From positions 62,001-126,000 of the forward strand of contig JAGVAP010000082.1 of NCBI GenBank assembly GCA_020060215.1: DNA of 64,000 bases. The letters run 5' to 3'. A program made the translations under genes and the position numbers. The notes beneath the pieces were generated by a model that did not search any database, was not told where the DNA came from, and saw nothing but the letters and a program-made list of their open reading frames with translations. Position 1 is the stretch's first letter. Every line of letters starts with the position of its first letter. This stretch comes from Deltaproteobacteria bacterium (GTDB lineage Bacteria > Desulfobacterota > DSM-4660 > Desulfatiglandales > HGW-15). Shown piece by piece: positions 17,675-26,824 of the stretch.

Positions 17675-17862
17675 GCTCCGCTCCTTTTGGGAAAGAATAA
17701 GCACGATTTCTCGGGGTGGCGCCAGCATATCCAATCAGGGACGGCAATGGAAGAGGAGAATAGCCCCTCGCCTTCTACAGGGAGTTCTGCCGGCACTTGC
17801 CAACAGCCCTGGAGCAAGGCTATAGTGGCCCGCTTTCGAACAGCCGGTGCGGGGGTCCAGGC

Positions 17863-19302
17863 ATGTCAACAGGGGTCGTCCGGGAAGGCGCGGAGAGGAT
17901 CGGGGTCGGGGAAAGAGACCCTTCCCTCCATGCGTCCATTCGCGACGGCGTGTCCTATGCGGTCATGATGGGAACCGCCGAGACCTACTTTGGGGCATTC
18001 GGCATCTTTCTCAAGGCAAGCACGCTCCAGGTGGGCCTCCTGGCGAGCCTGCCCCAGCTCTTCGGAGCCGTCATGCAATGGGTCAGCGCCCTGAAGATGG
18101 ATCGGATCCGGAGTCGCAGAAAGGTCGTGATCGCCGGCGCGGCGGCCCAGGCGCTCACCCTGATTCCCATGGCGCTCCTCCCCTTCCTGATCGGGAGCGG
18201 CAGTCTGTCGGTCCTCTTCCTCATCGTGCTGGCCCTGGCCTACCATGGCGGAAACGGCGCCACGGTGCCGGTCTGGAACAGCCTGATCGGAGATCTCGTC
18301 CCCCCCTCCATACGCGGCCGGTTTTTCGGGCATCGAAACATGCTCACCGGTATGGCCACCTTCATCGCCCTTCTTCTTGCGGGGGGGCTCCTCCACGTGT
18401 TCGATCAATCGGGAGTGCCGGCCGTGGGGTTCTTCATCTGCTTCTCCGCAGCCTTCCTGGCCCGGATGAACTCCATACGCTGGCTGACCCGATACGAAGA
18501 CCCCGAACTGCGGGTCCTGCCCGACCAGGTCTTCACCTTCAGCCAGTTCCTGCGCCGCTCGCCCCATTCCAACTTCGCGAAGTTCGTCTTCTTCGTGGGG
18601 GCCATCAATTTCGGTGTGGCCTTTTCCGGGCCCTATTTTGCGCTCTACATGCTTCGTGATCTCCAGTTTTCATATGTCGAGTTCACCCTGGTCAGCGCCA
18701 CGGCCACGATCACGCAGTTCCTGACCTTCCGATACTGGGGAGGGTTGAGCGACCGCTTCGGAAACAAGAAGATCCTGAACGTGTGCGGATGGGGGGTGGC
18801 GGTGCTTCCGGCCCTCTGGCTCTTTTCCGCCTGGATCCCCTATCTCCTTGGGGTGCAGATCTTCGGCGGATTCGTGTGGTCCGGGTTCAGTCTCGCCTCG
18901 GCGAACTTCCTCTTCGATGCCGTCACACCCCCGAAGCGTGCCCGTTGCGTGGCCTATCAGGGTCTGGTGAACGGGGTCTTCACCTTCCTCGGTTCCATGG
19001 CAGGAGGATACGCCGCCCTCCATCTCCCCGGCAGATTTTCCCTGGGTCCATGGGCCTGGGAGCCCCAGTTCATCCTGCCCGTCATCTTTCTCATCTCGGG
19101 GCTCATTCGACTGGTGGCCACCGGTATCCTGCTGAGGAGGTTCAAAGAGGTCAGGACCGTGGAGCCCATCGGCCATGGAGAGCTCATCTTCAGGATCAGC
19201 CAGATCAAACCTATTGCGGGCGCGACCTTCAGCCTGTTTACGGGCCTGTTTCGAGATCAGAGAAACGGCGATTCGGGCAGGAAGGACCGTGCGCCTGTCT
19301 GA
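17863..19302 (+). CDS. MFS transporter
   Basis: This inner-membrane permease of about 479 residues has roughly 12 hydrophobic segments. The MFS-type loop sequences are loosely conserved (GLSDRFGNKKIL in the second half, IRGRFFGHRNM in the first). The frame opens at 17797, but ATG at 17863 (MSTGVVREG) gives a family-like start; the N-terminus before the first helix is still about 40 residues. Substrate is unknown. It converges with the lytic transglycosylase gene, 12 bp apart. Confidence 0.85.
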   Translation: MSTGVVREGAERIGVGERDPSLHASIRDGVSYAVMMGTAETYFGAFGIFLKASTLQVGLLASLPQLFGAVMQWVSALKMDRIRSRRKVVIAGAAAQALTLIPMALLPFLIGSGSLSVLFLIVLALAYHGGNGATVPVWNSLIGDLVPPSIRGRFFGHRNMLTGMATFIALLLAGGLLHVFDQSGVPAVGFFICFSAAFLARMNSIRWLTRYEDPELRVLPDQVFTFSQFLRRSPHSNFAKFVFFVGAINFGVAFSGPYFALYMLRDLQFSYVEFTLVSATATITQFLTFRYWGGLSDRFGNKKILNVCGWGVAVLPALWLFSAWIPYLLGVQIFGGFVWSGFSLASANFLFDAVTPPKRARCVAYQGLVNGVFTFLGSMAGGYAALHLPGRFSLGPWAWEPQFILPVIFLISGLIRLVATGILLRRFKEVRTVEPIGHGELIFRISQIKPIAGATFSLFTGLFRDQRNGDSGRKDRAPV

Positions 19303-19314
19303 ACGGGCTGAAGA

Positions 19315-21138
19315 TCAGTTCTCACGGATGAGCAGTTCCTGTCCGGGGTAGATCCTGCACCGGGGGGTCAGGTGATTCAGAGAGAGCAGCTCGGAAAGAT
19401 CCATGTGATGTCTCCGGGCGATCAGATACGGAGAGTCTCCCCGCCGGACACGATAGGTCCTCGTCCTCACGGACTTCGGCTCGGAGCGCCAAGAGGGCAC
19501 CCTGATGATCTGCCCGACGGCCAGGTGTGTGTTTCGGAGCTGGTTGAGCGATCGAATCAGGCTTGTGGTGGTCCCGTAATCCTTGGCGATCTTCCACAGG
19601 GAATCCCCTCGTTTGACTTCATAGGACAACACCTTGCCCTTGAGCGCGTCCGACTGCATGGCGGTCCTCTCGGGAGAGCGGTCTCCTCCTCCGCCCGGAG
19701 ACGGAATCCTGAGCCTGGCACCGGCCCGCAGGAAGTCGTTCCTCAGGCCGTTCACGGCCTTGATCGACTCCACGGAAGCATGGTACCGGAGGGCGATTCC
19801 GGAGAGCGTGTCCCCGCTCTTTACCCTGTGGACCTGATAGGCGGGGACCGGATTTCTCCAGGCCGGGATGTCCTCGAGTCTGGAGAGCAGGAGCTCACCC
19901 TTGCCTGAAGGCACCAGGAGCTCGTAGGGGCTGTTGGGGGTGACCCCGCGCCGCAAGGCCGCATTGATGTCGGAGAGAACGGTCCTGTCCACATCGATGA
20001 GCCTGCCGATCTCTTTCAGACTCACCTGCCTGCTTACCGTGACGGTCTCCGTCTCCATGGGCTCGTACGGTGTCGGAAGATCCAGCCCGTGGGTTTGCGG
20101 ATCATTCACGATATGGAGCACGGCGAGAAAGCTCGGAACATAAAAAGCGGTCTCCTGCGGCAGCCTCTCATAGAGGTCCCAGAAGTTGTCCAGGTAGTTG
20201 ATCTTCTGCGCCCGGATCCGTTTGAGCACGGCCCATTCCCCGCAGTTGTACGCGGCCAGCGCGGTCGTCCAGTCCCCGAACATGCGATGGAGCTCCTTCA
20301 GGTAGGCGATGGCGGCCATGGTGGACTTCTTGAAATCCATCCGTTCGTCTACCCATCGATCCCTCTTCAGGCCGAATTTGTACCCCGTGGATGCGATGAA
20401 CTGCCACAGCCCCAGGGCCTTGGCCCTGGAAAAGGCCTGGACCTTGAAACCGCTTTCGATCAGGGGAAGCCAGGAGAGCTCCTGGGGCAGACCCGCCTCT
20501 TCCAATGCCTCCAGGATGAAGGGCCGGTAGATCCCCGATCGCCTGTAGGCCTCCAGGAAGAAATCCCGCTGCCGGCCGGTGAAGAGATCGATCGCCTTCT
20601 GAACATGGCGGTTCAGGGTCAGGGGGATGGCATTGTGCAGCCCGTTCGCCGTCCTGAACCTGGAAGCGTACGCCTCGATGATGCGCTTGGAGATGGTGAA
20701 GCGAAGGTCCTCCTTCTGCTGCACCACTTCGGGGTCCCCCCCTTCGTCCACCAGGAGAAGCTCGGCATAGGCCCTGTCCAGGGCCGCCACGGCACCGTCG
20801 AGATCTCCCTGCTCACGGAAGTAACCCGCAGCCTGGAGAAGCTCCATGGCGTTCTCGATCCTCTCCTGATCGGACGGACCGGTGTTCTCCCCCTCGGAAA
20901 GGGGGCACGACTCCTCTTCGGGTGGGGAACCGGGCAGGATCGCCGAGACCTCTTCGGGCGGGGGTTCTTCCCCTTTTTCCTCAGGGCCGGCCCCGGTGGT
21001 GGTGAAATCCGTGGTTTCCGCGGCTGGGATGACAGAATCCAACGTGTGCTCTGAAGCCTGACGTTGCTGCGCGATCGTGCATCCTGAACAGAGAAGAAAG
21101 CCGAGAAAGAGGACCCGGGCAAGCCAGGCGCGTGCCAT
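19315..21138 (-). CDS. mltD: MltD-like membrane-bound lytic murein transglycosylase with three LysM domains
   Basis: This 607-residue cell-envelope enzyme cleaves peptidoglycan glycan strands. The N-terminus is a lipoprotein signal peptide ending in LCSGC, with an unusual Cys at -3. An acidic, Pro-rich linker (to about 120) leads to the SLT domain, where LSWLPLIESGFK carries the catalytic Glu and ALGLWQFI and ALAAYNCGE follow. Three LysM modules fill the C-terminus (VKSGDTLSGIA, VKRGDSLWKIA, VRRGDSPYLIA). ATG at 21138 gives the clean lipoprotein signal; the open frame to 21210 does not. Confidence 0.92.
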   Translation of the reverse strand: MARAWLARVLFLGFLLCSGCTIAQQRQASEHTLDSVIPAAETTDFTTTGAGPEEKGEEPPPEEVSAILPGSPPEEESCPLSEGENTGPSDQERIENAMELLQAAGYFREQGDLDGAVAALDRAYAELLLVDEGGDPEVVQQKEDLRFTISKRIIEAYASRFRTANGLHNAIPLTLNRHVQKAIDLFTGRQRDFFLEAYRRSGIYRPFILEALEEAGLPQELSWLPLIESGFKVQAFSRAKALGLWQFIASTGYKFGLKRDRWVDERMDFKKSTMAAIAYLKELHRMFGDWTTALAAYNCGEWAVLKRIRAQKINYLDNFWDLYERLPQETAFYVPSFLAVLHIVNDPQTHGLDLPTPYEPMETETVTVSRQVSLKEIGRLIDVDRTVLSDINAALRRGVTPNSPYELLVPSGKGELLLSRLEDIPAWRNPVPAYQVHRVKSGDTLSGIALRYHASVESIKAVNGLRNDFLRAGARLRIPSPGGGGDRSPERTAMQSDALKGKVLSYEVKRGDSLWKIAKDYGTTTSLIRSLNQLRNTHLAVGQIIRVPSWRSEPKSVRTRTYRVRRGDSPYLIARRHHMDLSELLSLNHLTPRCRIYPGQELLIREN

Positions 21139-21417
21139 CTCACCACCCCCCATAATGGATTTAACGATTGAAAGCGAGAAACCGGATAGGAGCCCAAGTG
21201 CGCGCTCCACGAGCGCTTTGACCGGATCCCCCGTGCAGGAGAAAGGAGATCCGAGAACCCAAAAGATAGTGATCGATCACTTGCGTGAGCATATGCGAAC
21301 CGAGGGAGACCTGTCAAGTTCCTTGGACCGATTAGGTCTCCAAGCATGGGCGAAATGCTGCGGGCAGAGATCCCTCGCCTTCGCCGCGGCCCTTCGCAGC
21401 TGCGCCTTTTCCCTACA

Positions 21418-21531
21418 CGGCTCACGTATAAGCGCCAAGCGGCCACTCACGCGTTCCGATCGGGAGTCCCGGTGGAGATCATGCAATTTCTCAGGGGGTC
21501 AACACGTACTCTACAGGTTGTCGGTTCTTGA
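21418..21531 (+). pseudogene. Tyrosine recombinase C-terminal fragment
   Basis: The frame reads LTYKRQAATHAFRSG and VPVEIMQFLRGSTRTLQV, which resembles the catalytic C-terminal part of tyrosine integrases (HxxR...G...Q..L.H...TT..Y) with several key residues lost. It has no start and no upstream catalytic portion, so it is a relic. Confidence 0.5.
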
Positions 21532-21845
21532 TCGGTGGTAACAGCACAAGCGGATATCCTCCGGCACACGAATCTTTCGACCACCCAAAGGTGACCGATA
21601 CCGAAGCGATGCGCTGGACCGACAATCTCCATTCTGACCCAAGGTGGGGTGAAATCCAAGAAACCTCATATACCAACATCATCTCTCAGGATCTTGGGTT
21701 CGCCAAGAAGAACGCAAGTCTCTCGAGCAGCAGCCATCTGGCTGGAGTACCACCGTGCACAAACCCGCAGGGAGTCTCCCACCTCACGAGGACTTCTTGT
21801 CTTTTTCGACTCGCTCGCTAATGGATCCGCTCGCTGTTTTCGGTT

Positions 21846-21950
21846 CAGGAAACCGCTTTCATCCCGCAGAAGGTTGCCGACCGGCTGAAGGATTACCTGA
21901 AGGGGAAATCGGTCGAGCCGGACGAAAGGATCTTCCCGGTTGGTAAGGCG
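21846..21950 (+). pseudogene. Tyrosine recombinase core fragment
   Basis: A 35-codon stretch reads IPQKVADRLKDYLKGKS then VEPDERIFPVGK. This matches the segment of phage-type integrases between the catalytic Arg and the HxxR box (…V...L.DYL......D..IFPV). It is cut at both sides by stops or unrelated sequence. It lies downstream of a C-terminal fragment, so the two come from different or rearranged copies. Confidence 0.55.
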
Positions 21951-22073
21951 TTTGGAACAAGCAGTAATCCGACATTCCACCTGCTCCCGGGTGCTTCCGC
22001 ATGGAACCTAATCTCAAGAAACCGCAATAGTGAGCTGAGACCTTTGCGGTTGGACTTGGTATCAAAAAGTCTC

Positions 22074-22120
22074 TTGACATCTCTTGTTATCACTAATATG
22101 TTGTCACGACAATTGTTGTC
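22074..22120 (+). promoter_or_regulatory. Promoter with overlapping MarR-type operator
   Basis: TTGACA (22074-22079) is followed after 17 bp by TATGTT, or after 14 bp by TAATAT. Over the -10 and start region lie three alternating arms: TTGTC (22101-22105), GACAA (22108-22112) and TTGTC (22116-22120), forming two overlapping inverted repeats. This is a good autoregulatory site for the MarR gene beginning 39 bp further on. Confidence 0.65.
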
Positions 22121-22158
22121 ATAATAACGGGTAACACGATGTACCAAGGGAAGGTACT

Positions 22159-22611
22159 ATGATATTTAGAGTTTTTCCAGTTCAATATTCACCGGGTCAT
22201 ATTGTTCACCGTGCAGATATGCAACTGAAGCTGGGCCTTAGTCGGGCGTTTAAGACGAAAGGCTTCGATATTACGCCTGAACAATGGGGAGTGTTATGCA
22301 GGCTTTGGGAGTCAGACGGTATACACCATAAAATATTAGCTGAAAGAATTAGCAAGGACGGCCCTAATATAAGTCGAATTCTAAATCTTTTGGAGAACAA
22401 AAACATAATTTATAGTGAAGTCGATCCTGATGATAAAAGACGATTGAAAGTCTTCTTAACGCGGAAAGGAAAGGAATTGCAGCAAAAACTGACACCCATT
22501 GTAATTAACTATTTGAAGCAGGCTTTCAAGGGTCTGTCCAAGGTCGAGATTGAAACATTCATTAGGATCCATGAGCGGTTATTAGCCAATTTAGAAAGCC
22601 TCCGCCAATGA
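22159..22611 (+). CDS. MarR-family transcriptional regulator (island copy)
   Basis: This 150-residue winged-helix regulator has ITPEQWGVLCRLWESDG, DGPNISRILNLLENK and the wing DPDDKRRLKVFLT, followed by a long C-terminal helix. Its codons are clearly more AT-rich than those of neighbouring genes, which suggests acquisition by transfer. The ATG at 22159 follows AAGGGAAGG. It sits 36 bp upstream of a small membrane protein gene that it may control, and overlapping TTGTC/GACAA arms lie in its own promoter. Confidence 0.9.
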   Translation: MIFRVFPVQYSPGHIVHRADMQLKLGLSRAFKTKGFDITPEQWGVLCRLWESDGIHHKILAERISKDGPNISRILNLLENKNIIYSEVDPDDKRRLKVFLTRKGKELQQKLTPIVINYLKQAFKGLSKVEIETFIRIHERLLANLESLRQ

Positions 22612-22647
22612 CTTCTGGTTTTTCACTGAACACGAAAGGCATCCGGG

Positions 22648-23199
22648 ATGAAAAAACTAGGTCCGAAGGGTCAACGATGGCTGAAGGGTTTTCATTCGTT
22701 GTTTGCTTGTGCTTGGATTGGTGCAGATCTCTCATTGTGTGTAAAAAATCATTTCATAAATCCAACAAGCGCCGGAGAGCTGTTTGGCATTGTTGCCACC
22801 ATGGATTTCATCAATAAGTTTTTAGTTATTCCTGGAGCTATGGGTGTCTTTCTAACGGGCATTGTTTACTCCATCTGGACAAACTGGGGATGGTTCAAAC
22901 ATAATTGGATAACTGTCAAGTGGGCGATTTGTATCTTCGTGATTGGCTTTGGAACCTACCCGCTAGGTCCATGGATGACCAGCCTTGTTGAAATTGCAGG
23001 AGATCAAGGCTTAGCGGCCCTATCGGATCCAACCTTCGTCAGTAACCGATTGTATTTGCATATTTTTGGGACCCTTCAAATTTCTACATTGATTCTTGCT
23101 GTCTTTCTATCCGCGCTCAAACCATGGAAAAAGGAAGGCAAAGTAAGAAAGCAAAAACTGATGATGCAATCCGGAACCAACACTTCTCCGGGCGTTTAG
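22648..23199 (+). CDS. Small integral membrane protein, DUF2269-like
   Basis: This 183-residue protein has four hydrophobic segments, at about 16-35, 55-78, 88-108 and 140-165. The start LKGFHSLFACAWIGADLSL resembles the N-terminal helix of DUF2269-type membrane proteins (hLHLhxAxxWhGG pattern). The conserved-looking loop VIPGAMGVFLTG is in helix 2. No enzymatic motif is seen. It follows the MarR gene with AT-rich codon use, so the pair probably moved together; its role is unknown. Confidence 0.65.
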   Translation: MKKLGPKGQRWLKGFHSLFACAWIGADLSLCVKNHFINPTSAGELFGIVATMDFINKFLVIPGAMGVFLTGIVYSIWTNWGWFKHNWITVKWAICIFVIGFGTYPLGPWMTSLVEIAGDQGLAALSDPTFVSNRLYLHIFGTLQISTLILAVFLSALKPWKKEGKVRKQKLMMQSGTNTSPGV

Positions 23200-23406
23200 T
23201 TTTGATTTCTTGCCCTATGTTGCGAGTTCCCCTAACCCCCTGAAGAGCGTGAGGATTGTGCTGCTGCCTGAGATTATGGAAAATCGATCTATAGGACAAC
23301 GCGTTATCGGCGATTTGGGCGATGGGGAGGTTCGCTGCCGGCAACATAATCTTTGTCCTCCAAATGCACCTCTCCATGGCGTCGCCAGTCCATTTCCCCC
23401 CTGGTT

Positions 23407-23697
23407 CTACATGGTGTCCAACCACGCCAAGATGTCCTGTTTTCCCTCCCACTGGAGTAGTTCATCTATCTTGGGGTCGTCGGTGACGACTGATTGCATG
23501 TACCTAATGGAGCCGCTCTGGATGTGACGACTGCGGTTGAGATCGAGCTGCAGGTAGGTCATGGTGGACTGGAGATTGTCATGAACTAGGCGGTTCTTGA
23601 TACCGGTGATGGATTGCCCCCGGTAGAGGAGATCCATTGCACGGCTGTGCGGAAAAGAGTGGACCTGATTGATCTCCTGAAGGCGCTTCTGGGGCAA
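23407..23697 (-). pseudogene. Tyrosine recombinase C-terminal remnant (XerD/phage-integrase type)
   Basis: The reverse frame carries FPHSRAMDLLYRGQSITGIK, then NRLVHDNLQSTMTYLQLDL. This is the catalytic HxxR...(G)H...Y region of integrases, with the first HxLR box changed to HSFPHSR and GH changed to VH. The N-terminal half and the catalytic Arg of box I are missing. It is a third recombinase relic in this island. Confidence 0.65.
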
Positions 23698-24324
23698 TGA
23701 AATTGTTCCTAAGAGAAGACGCTGCCTGACAGATCACAAGCGTTGTGCCGCTTCAAATTAGGACAAGTCAACGATGAAACAACGTCCCCCTGTGTCACTG
23801 TGTCCCTTGTTGACGAGAGTTGACTGCATCTGCGATTGCTGGCATCCTTCCAAATCCTCTTGAATTGGAGTTAGTTATGGGGTAGCATTGGCACGCTTCA
23901 AAGGCCTTCGAGTCAGCCACCGTTCTGTATCGGCCAAGGAAGCTTTCCAAGAGATATTCAAGAACTCATTCTTCAGAGGTGTTCAAGTGGTGATTGAGAG
24001 GTCTAGGTGGAGGCCGCCATCCTGGCAAAACCAATTTTGAATATAAGTGGCCGAAATCCAATAGTTTACCCCCCCCCCCCAATTCCTGCTTAAAACGGAT
24101 ACGGGAGTGCCGCTCTCATTTGCGTCCGTGTCCAAGGAGTCATTGAAAGACATGTGCAAGACGTGGGCACCGGCTTTTACGAAGCCTTGCCTGCGTCTGC
24201 GTCAACAACTATGCAGTTCGCCGAACAGTAAGATCGAGATCTGCCCATATCCGTTCCGCCCGTTCCTCATTTATGTAACTCCAAGCGGCATATTCCGAAC
24301 ACGATGGCAGAAAGGAGACAAGCC
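23698..24324. other. Non-coding stretch before kaiC
   Basis: No convincing gene was found in this stretch of about 630 bp. It contains a run of 12 cytosines at about 24068-24079 and short frames without family matches. The base composition rises from AT-rich to the high GC of the kai cluster. Confidence 0.5.
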
Positions 24325-24375
24325 ATGTCCAATCCAATTAGCGCCATTCTTGAGAAATCCGCGAAGGAGACTCCC

Positions 24376-26085
24376 ATGCCCAAGAAGAACCGATCCAAAT
24401 CCACCGGGAGCCACGCGGAACTTGAGAAGTGCCGTACCGGTATCCGCGGTCTGGACGAAATCACCTCCGGGGGGCTGCCGCGCGGGAGACCCACATTAGT
24501 CTGCGGCGGACCTGGATGTGGCAAGACGCTTCTCGCCATGGAATTCCTTGTACGAGGCATACGCGACTTCGGCGAGCCTGGCGTGTTCATGTCCTTCGAG
24601 GAGAAATCGGAAGAGCTGGTTCAAAATGTCTCTTCTCTGGGGTTCGACCTGCAATCGTTCATCCGCCGCAACCAGTTGGCACTGGACTATGTGCATGTCG
24701 AGCGAAGCGAGATCATGGAGACCGGGGAATACAATCTTGAAGGATTGTTTCTGCGCCTGGAAAACATGATCCAGGAGGTGAGCGCCAAACGCGTAGCCAT
24801 TGATACTATAGAGACGCTCTTCGGTGGCATCCCCAACGAAGGCATCCTGCGGGCGGAGATTCGCCGTCTCCTTCGCTGGTTGAAAGACAGGGGTGTCACC
24901 TCCGTCATTACCGGTGAGCAAGGCGAGAAAACGCTCACGCGTCACGACCTTGAGGAGTATGTCAGCGACTGTGTCATCTACCTGGACAACAGAGTGACCA
25001 ACCAAACCGCTACCCGGCGGCTGCGGGTGGTGAAGTACAGGGGCTCAGCCCACGGCGCCAACGAGTACCCGACGATGATCGACGAGCATGGACTGAGTAT
25101 TCTGCCGGTCAGCTCCCTCGGCCTCGATTACACGGTCAGCAGCGAGCGAGTTTCATCCGGAATCGATCGGTTGGATGCGATGCTTGGGGGCAAAGGCTAT
25201 TTCAAAGGCAGCAGCATACTGGTATCCGGTGCTGCGGGAAGCGGCAAGAGCAGCACGGCGGTTGCCCTTGCAAACGACATTTGCCGCCGCGGCGGACGCT
25301 GTTTGTATTTTGCCTATGAGGAAGCGCCCTCGCAGATTATCCGGAACATGAGCTCCATCGGCCTTGACCTGGAGGGCTGGGTCCGCAAGGACCGCCTCCG
25401 ATTTCACGCGGTGCGTCCGACAGCCTACGGACTGGAAGAGCATTTATTGACTATCCACAAACTGGTCAACGAGTTCGAACCCGAAGCCGTCATTATGGAC
25501 CCGATCACCAACCTCTTGAAAATCGGTGAAGAACTGGAGGTTAGGTCCATGCTGACCCGGGTCATCGACTTTCTGAAAAGGCGCGGAGTGACAGCTCTGT
25601 TCACGAGCCTCACGTCCGGGGCGAGCATGGCCGAGGAGAGCCAGGTGGGGATCTCCTCCATTATGGACACATGGCTCCTTCTGCGAAACATTGAACTCGG
25701 CGGGGAGCGAAACCGATTGCTCTTCATCCTCAAGAGCCGCGGCATGGCCCACTCCAACCAGGTCCGCGAGTTTCTGCTTGCGAACGACGGCATCCAGCTC
25801 AAGGACGTTTATGTCGGCCCGGGCGAGGTCCTGACCGGGGCTGCGCGCTTGGTGCAGGAGACAAAGGATATGGCTCAGAAAGTCTCGGAGCAGCAGAGCA
25901 TCGAACGCCGCAAGCGTGAGCTTCAGGAGGAGCAATTGAAGGTGAATGGACAGTTGGAAGCGCTCCAACTGAGGATTGCCTCTCTAAAGGAAGACATGCA
26001 GGCCCTCACAAATGAGGAGGACGCACGCCAGAAGCTCGCCGCCCAGGAACAATTGAATCTCATCCGCGCGAGACAGGCCGACTGA
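24376..26085 (+). CDS. kaiC: KaiC-family double RecA ATPase
   Basis: KaiC is an ATPase/autokinase, the core of the cyanobacterial clock; non-cyanobacterial copies act in timing or stress signalling. The 569-residue protein has two RecA domains: CI with Walker A GGPGCGKT (44-51) and CII with GAAGSGKSS (about 285-293). In [12 protein letters not shown] aligns with the autophosphorylation segment STITDT of Synechococcus KaiC, giving two serines (about 427-428). A C-terminal coiled coil (about 515-569) is extra. ATG at 24376 has AAGGAG six bases upstream and gives the common MPKK start; ATG at 24325 is also possible. Two kaiB genes follow. Confidence 0.93.
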   Translation: MPKKNRSKSTGSHAELEKCRTGIRGLDEITSGGLPRGRPTLVCGGPGCGKTLLAMEFLVRGIRDFGEPGVFMSFEEKSEELVQNVSSLGFDLQSFIRRNQLALDYVHVERSEIMETGEYNLEGLFLRLENMIQEVSAKRVAIDTIETLFGGIPNEGILRAEIRRLLRWLKDRGVTSVITGEQGEKTLTRHDLEEYVSDCVIYLDNRVTNQTATRRLRVVKYRGSAHGANEYPTMIDEHGLSILPVSSLGLDYTVSSERVSSGIDRLDAMLGGKGYFKGSSILVSGAAGSGKSSTAVALANDICRRGGRCLYFAYEEAPSQIIRNMSSIGLDLEGWVRKDRLRFHAVRPTAYGLEEHLLTIHKLVNEFEPEAVIMDPITNLLKIGEELEVRSMLTRVIDFLKRRGVTALFTSLTSGASMAEESQVGISSIMDTWLLLRNIELGGERNRLLFILKSRGMAHSNQVREFLLANDGIQLKDVYVGPGEVLTGAARLVQETKDMAQKVSEQQSIERRKRELQEEQLKVNGQLEALQLRIASLKEDMQALTNEEDARQKLAAQEQLNLIRARQAD

Positions 26086-26102
26086 GAAAGGATGGATTAT
26101 AC

Positions 26103-26441
26103 ATGCCGGTGAAACCCAAGAATCCAAAGGTAGAGAAGCGTAGCCCCGTCAAAGAGTCGGCTTCATCTGAGAAGTGGGAGCTGCGTCTCTACGTGGCTGG
26201 TGCGACGGCAAGGTCGGTTGCGGCTTTCGAAAACCTCAAGAGGATTTGCGAGGAACACCTCTGCGGGAAGTACAGCATCGAAATCGTCGACCTGCTTGAA
26301 AACCCAAAACTCGCGCGCGGCGACCAAATACTTGCGATACCCACACTTGTCCGCAAGCTTCCCGAGCCCGTCCGGAAGATCATCGGAGACCTCTCGAACA
26401 CGGAGCGGGTCCTGGTCGGCCTCGACATCCGGCGGCGATAG
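26103..26441 (+). CDS. kaiB: KaiB-family protein, copy 1
   Basis: This 112-residue thioredoxin-like KaiB partner has a 25-residue charged N-terminal extension. The domain starts at [20 protein letters not shown], continues with [18 protein letters not shown] and ends with [20 protein letters not shown]. These are the strongly conserved KaiB segments that undergo fold switching and bind KaiC. It lies 17 bp after kaiC and 14 bp before a second kaiB. Confidence 0.93.
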   Translation: MPVKPKNPKVEKRSPVKESASSEKWELRLYVAGATARSVAAFENLKRICEEHLCGKYSIEIVDLLENPKLARGDQILAIPTLVRKLPEPVRKIIGDLSNTERVLVGLDIRRR

Positions 26442-26455
26442 GAACAGGAGAAAAC

Positions 26456-26824
26456 ATGCCTAAAAAATCAGATAGTCCCACAACGAAGGCCACGGAATCC
26501 GCGGGCCGGCGTGCAAAGAAGGAGAAGTACGTCCTGCGCCTCTATGTAGCAGGCACCACGCCGCGTTCGCAGGAGGCGATCCGGAGTATTACGGAGATCT
26601 GTGAGGAGCACCTGGCGGGCCGGTGCGATCTTCAGGTCATCGATCTCTACCAGCAGCCGGTTTTGGCCAAGGGGGAGCAGATCATCGCCGCCCCAACGCT
26701 GATCAAGAAGTTGCCGGCACCCTTGCGGAAGCTGATCGGCAATATGGCGGATAAGGAAAAAGTGCTGGTGGGACTGGACCTGCGGCCCAGACCTCAGCGG
26801 GGTATAGACAATGAGAAGTGCTGA
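26456..26824 (+). CDS. kaiB: KaiB-family protein, copy 2
   Basis: This 122-residue second KaiB paralogue has YVLRLYVAGTTPRSQEAIRS, then CDLQVIDLYQQPVLAKGEQ and AAPTLIKKLPAPLRKLIGN. It differs from copy 1 at many positions, so the pair is an old duplication and the two may have different partners. Its last 14 bp overlap the start of the histidine kinase gene, showing co-translation with the signalling genes. Confidence 0.93.
   Translation: MPKKSDSPTTKATESAGRRAKKEKYVLRLYVAGTTPRSQEAIRSITEICEEHLAGRCDLQVIDLYQQPVLAKGEQIIAAPTLIKKLPAPLRKLIGNMADKEKVLVGLDLRPRPQRGIDNEKC

Larger units (their letters stand above)
21139..22073. other. Gene-poor region with integrase debris
   Basis: Apart from two recombinase remnants listed separately, this 935-bp stretch has no intact gene. 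Short open frames on both strands lack recognisable families and ribosome binding sites. It forms the left side of an AT-richer island that contains MarR and membrane protein genes. Confidence 0.5.

Noticed and set aside
24068..24079. Run of 12 cytosines upstream of kaiC as a phase-variation tract
   Set aside because: It is far from the kaiC promoter or coding sequence, with no gene frame that would be switched; it may also be sequence error.
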